Of a stretch of 64,000 bases of DNA, positions 60,058 through 64,000 are shown piece after piece (the stretch's first letter is position 1; each line of letters begins with the position of its first letter). The stretch lies in contig JAETXT010000007.1 of assembly GCA_019188255.1 (NCBI GenBank), positions 3,472,001 to 3,536,000 on the forward strand. The letters are read 5' to 3'. Both the position numbers and the translations under genes were made by a program. The notes below the pieces were generated by a model, which saw only the letters and a program-made list of their open reading frames with translations, did no database searches and was not told where the DNA came from. Origin of the DNA: Verticillium longisporum. Taxonomy: Eukaryota > Ascomycota > Sordariomycetes > Glomerellales > Plectosphaerellaceae.

Positions 60058-62678
60058 ATGGCTACAGGCCAGGTTGCAAGAGGCGCTTTGCCGCCAGCAA
60101 ACCATCCATCAGCGGAGGATGTTCTCTACCAGATCCAGCAGTGCGAGAAGATTGTGCAGTTTCGAGATGCCATCGTCGCTGGCACCCATCCTAGGATCAA
60201 AGTCCCGCATCATCCGTCCGGCAAGCCCTCCCGTTCTAACCTTGCATCCCCTTCCCATCCCATAGGCGCGCCCAGAGCGCCAAAACAAGCTGTCCAACGT
60301 CAAAACAACAGCGGTTCCGCCATCTCTGCCCACACCCCCAATGCCTACGTGCCCGGCTTGGGCGCTCCTGCAGCGCCCCAAGCCAGTGCCTCTTCGGCCA
60401 GGGCATACGGCTCGGCGGGAGCACAGATCGATCCCATCTTCCTCGAAAAATCTGATGATCTCATTAGAGCCGAGATACAGTTGCAGAGGCAGCGTCTAGA
60501 GCGCGCTCTGAGAGAAGAGGTTGATCAGCGCCGCATCGCGCAGAAGGCATCTACGCAGCTGGAGACGCTGGCCGACTTCAACCTGCACGACGTTCTATCA
60601 AAGGCGCTAACTCTTGTCGAGGCCACTGCTCCTCTGAATGCTGATGCCACCGGGTTGGCTGCTAACCCTGAAGCTGCAAGTGACTCCTTCGACGAGAACT
60701 CGTACTACTCCTCCCAGCACAACTCGCCAGATCCGTCGCAGGCTAGTTCACAAGCTGGCCGGGCTTCCGACGGCGTGCCCACGTTGCAGCCAGATCAGCG
60801 ATATTATCCCACGGTCCCTGGCGCTGCTCCAGTACTTGCCCAGTACAAGCCGCAACAGCAGACCGAAGCTCACCCGCCTGTCTCGCGTCCAGTAGCTACT
60901 TATCAGCAGCAGGGCCAGTCGTCGATGGGTGCTCCCCAGCCGACTTCCCCCTCCTACTCCTATCCCACCAACAACAATAACTTCTCTGCAAGCACAAGCA
61001 CACAAATAAGGAGAGACAGACATGGTCTTTTGGATGGCAACACAACAGCTGACTCTACGTCTTTCGGCGATGGCAGCGGTGAGGTTAGCCGCTCGGGGTC
61101 AGGAAACATGATGGAACTTGATGAGCAGTCTGGTAGGTCTGTTCGCAATGCAGGCCCGTATCGGCCCGCAGAGCCCCATGCCCCCAGGCAGCCATCGCCT
61201 GTTGTTGTTGCTCAGGCCATTTCACCTGTTGCTCCTCAGCCATTTCACGTATCGTCGCTGGCTACTGCAGGGCGGGCCCAGCCAGGCAGCCAAGGGTCAG
61301 GTATCATCCAGGGCACAACAGCCCAAGTCGCTGCTCTGCGCAACGTGGCAAACACTGTCTCTAGCCCGGACAGCTCACCACAAGGAGGCCGCAAGGGCGC
61401 GAAGGGGAAAGGGAAGAAGAAGGACAAAAAGAACAAGAAGGCCGGCGCCCATGCTGCGGGTGTGCCGTATATCAAGGAGGAGCCGCGGTCACCATCACCT
61501 CTTAGCGTTCCAGCCTTTACCAGGCCCCAGAAGCGCCAGAAGAGGCAGGCAGAGGAAGCGCAGGATCTCCACAGGCGTCAGCCCTCTCGAACATTTAGAG
61601 ATGACGGAGCTCTCCCTCACGTTCCAGCTCCTGCTTACCCGGGACCAGATGACTACCGCCCACGACCAGCAAGTTACGCGCCTGCAGCGGGCGGCTACGG
61701 CTACGCTCCGCCAGTGTACGAGCAGGACCGTCGAGTTACCAGCAGCGTGCAGCCGTATCCAGTCCAGTACGGCGCAAGCGAGTATTATCCCGCCGCGGCC
61801 CAGCCTGTCGCCGTGGACCGCTACGATCGCGAGCCCCAACGTGTTTACCGCGACGCCTACGAGGTGCCTCGCATGAGTGCACGGCCAGAGGTTGGCCGAG
61901 CCAGATCGCGGTCACCACTGATGCGAGAGCGCGCATCACCGCTCATGGCTCCACCGGCCGCCCGCGTAGTAATCGACGCATCCGGCCGGCATTACTACGA
62001 GCCGCAGCCTCCTGCTCCCGCGGTGCGTCAGTCAGTACCACCGCCACCCATGAGGATGGACGACGCGGAGGTCCTCTACGAGCGGCCTTTGCGAGCCGAG
62101 TCTCGCCGACCAATGGAATATGAAGAAAATGGCGTTGTGTACCGCCGGGTTTCGCCGACCTATGCTCCACGCAGAGTGGTTACGCAGCCGGAGTACGCTA
62201 CTGATCCCCACAGGGCCTACCGGCAGCGCGAGTATTCATCTCGTCCCATGCCGCCCCCGCCACTGGAGCAGTATGTCCAGGTCAGGAGCGGCCCGGGTCA
62301 AGAGAGGGGCCCCGCCGAGGGGCGCCACGGGAGTACGCGATGCGTGCAACCACGGCCCGGCCTGCGGAGCCGGTCCGCTACGAGATGCCAACCGAGTATG
62401 GAAGGGTGCAGACCGTCAGACCCGACTTGCCTGCCCACCCAAGCTATCCTCCCGCCGGAGCGCATCGTGAGATGATGCACCCTCCCCTGCCTCGCGCCTA
62501 CAGCATGCGGCCTGCCGAGTCGGGTGCCCCGCGGCGGGAATTCAGTGCCCGCCCCGTCGAGACCTACTATGGACATCCTACCCGCGGCGACGAGGGCGTT
62601 GCCTACATCGAGCGGCCTCCTGGTGCTCCTCAGGATCTGGCTTACAGCAGCGAGCCTCACAGGGAGATCTATCGTTGA
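60058..62678 (+). CDS. Large low-complexity protein of unknown function (one frame break)
   Basis: Single exon, 873 aa after adding one base. I do not recognise a named family. The N-terminus holds the only clearly folded parts: a helical segment (AEDVLYQIQQCEKIVQFRDA) and a charged helix (SDDLIRAEIQLQRQRLERAL, then REEVDQRRIAQK) likely to be a coiled coil. The rest is Pro/Gln/Ser-rich. It includes a Lys cluster (KGKGKKKDKKNKK), a KEEPRSPSP acidic-Pro site, KRQKR, and a Tyr/Arg/Pro-rich C-terminal half with repeated RxxY and SRSP-type motifs. This composition suits a nuclear, possibly condensate-forming or RNA/chromatin-associated protein (inference). The frame breaks at the CCCC run 62310-62313; one extra C gives GPRRGAPREYAMRATTARP and reaches the stop at 62678. 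The start ATG lies in CGCC ATGG. Confidence 0.85.
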
Positions 62679-64000
62679 GAATAAGCGGGGAAGCTAGTAT
62701 GGGTGCAGGCCAGATGCGGATAGGGCCAGCAACTTGTACTTCGGTGCGTGTCCGGATTCACGCTCCCAACAATGGCTGGATATCAATCACGAAGGATGGA
62801 GAGGAGAGCTTGTGGAGCATGAACATCAAGACACGCTACTGTCAAGCGGATGATACCGTGACATGGCTGAGCAAACTTGTACCATGTACTACCTGTGTAA
62901 AGCAATACCAGTGTTCCGGCCCGCATGGTCGACAGCATAATCAATCAATGAGCCCGTTTCCAAACGCATTCGTACTGTGAGCGTGATATTGTTGCACAGG
63001 TGCCTGAAGGGCCAAAGCGTAGCGGATACCTCGTACAGAGTTCGGGACAGAGCACGTGAGCGGCCCTCCGTGAGCGTCTCGCAGTCGACGGGAGTCTGGT
63101 CATGATCTCGAGCCGCCGGCCCTGCGAAGACGGACACAGGGCGGCGTCATACGTTCGATGCATCATGTGTCTGGGGACGGTATACATTGGTCGTCTCTCG
63201 TCCATTGAAAGAGGTGGTGTTTGCTGCTTTACGAGTTTCGGATGGAGACATTCGCTGCCGAAAGCGCGACAGGTCTGACAGGTGTGTGGGTGGGTTTGAA
63301 ACCCCCACCCCCTTGGCCCGCCCCTTTCCCCTTTCCGATGCTCGACTGTAAGTACCTACATGTACGTACTTACAAATGAAGGGTCGTGTTGGCAGTATGC
63401 CGGTGAAAAGTGAGCAGATGAGAGAGACGTAGGGAGACAGGGATTGGAGGGGAGGGGTGGCATTGCTCACGGACCCAACGTCAGCGGCATTGCGGTGTCA
63501 TTTCGCAGGCCGAATATACATGGTAGGGAACTACAGGAAGAGACTGCGACCCGAATAGATGGTTAGAACGAGGGTGGATAGGATCTTCCCAGCGGATGAG
63601 CGATCTCGGCGAACGCGCGACTGCCGCCAGGGGCTCAGGGGGTATGCTTTCCCCCCCAGCTTGAGAGCCTCACGGCGCGCGCCGAGACACGTATCCATGG
63701 TAGGAATAACTTTTTCTGTAAAGGCTGGGAGCTACTCCAGTACATGGTACATGGTACCTAGTATGCAAGGCATTGGAAGGAGAAGCGACGGATCGTCAGG
63801 GTCGTCGGCCACAGAGCCCAGCAAGGGAGAAATAGTGGACGAACATTTGCCCAGTCGAGGGCGGCCATTCGAGTCGCGGCGCAACAGATTGAGACGGACC
63901 GGCAAGCCTGGGCCCCGCAGATCGGGTGCGGTTGAAACCTTGTCTTGGCCCGACGTTTCAATGATGAGGATTTTAGTTCGTCTGTCCAATGCTTTCCCAT
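62679..64000. other. Intergenic to the window end
   Basis: 3' flank of the low-complexity gene, then sequence with a GTACCTACATGTACGTAC palindromic stretch (63352-63369) and a TACATGGTACATGGTACC repeat near 63741. A minus-strand open frame running off the right edge (from 64000) has no recognisable feature and is not called. Confidence 0.5.

Noticed and set aside
15866..62678. Reading the frame-broken genes as pseudogenes
   Set aside because: Each has a single one-base defect (two in one gene), intact splice sites and full-length conserved domains, and the defects share one sign and mostly lie in homopolymers.
63758..64000. Minus-strand open frame running off the right edge
   Set aside because: Translation shows no motif and a second frame is equally open; cannot be supported as a partial gene.

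Overview
The window is nuclear DNA of a filamentous ascomycete (Pezizomycotina, most likely a Sordariomycete). Genes are broken by short introns, mostly 52-122 nt, with GT-AG ends and CTAAC/CTGAC-like branch points. Codons are C/G-ending, intergenic regions are long and pyrimidine-rich, and the proteins include fungal hallmarks: an arginine attenuator peptide ahead of CPA1, a SreA-type GATA factor and a Tah18 diflavin reductase. No bacterial-type operons, rRNA, CRISPR or intact transposon was seen, and I could not support any tRNA.

I support 17 protein-coding genes and one regulatory upstream ORF. Left to right they are: a mitochondrial-type short-chain dehydrogenase (minus); a protein with three zinc-ribbon-like modules (minus); an F-box/WD/UIM protein resembling yeast Ufo1 (plus); a secreted repeat-containing surface protein (minus); a membrane-anchored aspartic-protease-like protein that lacks its first catalytic Asp (plus); the diflavin reductase Tah18 (minus); a two-RRM RNA-binding protein (plus); a Gcs1-type ArfGAP (plus); ETF beta (plus); the arginine-specific carbamoyl-phosphate synthase small subunit with its uORF (plus); an Acinus-like SAP/RRM protein (minus); an unrecognised conserved-looking protein (plus); the iron-regulatory GATA factor SreA (plus); a COPI-associated/Tvp15-type Golgi membrane protein (plus); Mediator subunit Med21 (plus); an Sdt1-type HAD nucleotidase (minus); and a large low-complexity protein (plus).

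The left part is gene-poor. Segments 1-3177, 4398-7783, 8967-15865 and 23831-28218 hold no gene I can recognise, only microsatellites, C/G runs and recurrent TACATGTA palindromes. From about 28 kb to 63 kb genes are denser and are mainly conserved housekeeping functions: Fe-S assembly, mitochondrial electron transfer, arginine synthesis, splicing, vesicle traffic, transcription and iron regulation. They are not a functional cluster; neighbours are unrelated and transcribed individually.

Two observations stand out. First, the CPA1 leader encodes an arginine attenuator peptide that exists only after two introns are removed, with a 13-nt microexon in the middle; the spliced uORF is exactly 24 codons plus stop. 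Second, six or seven otherwise well-preserved genes carry eight reading-frame breaks. Each is repaired by one extra base and seven of the eight lie in short homopolymers, which points to systematic one-base undercalls in this assembly rather than pseudogenes. Coordinates and protein lengths for those genes assume the missing base.
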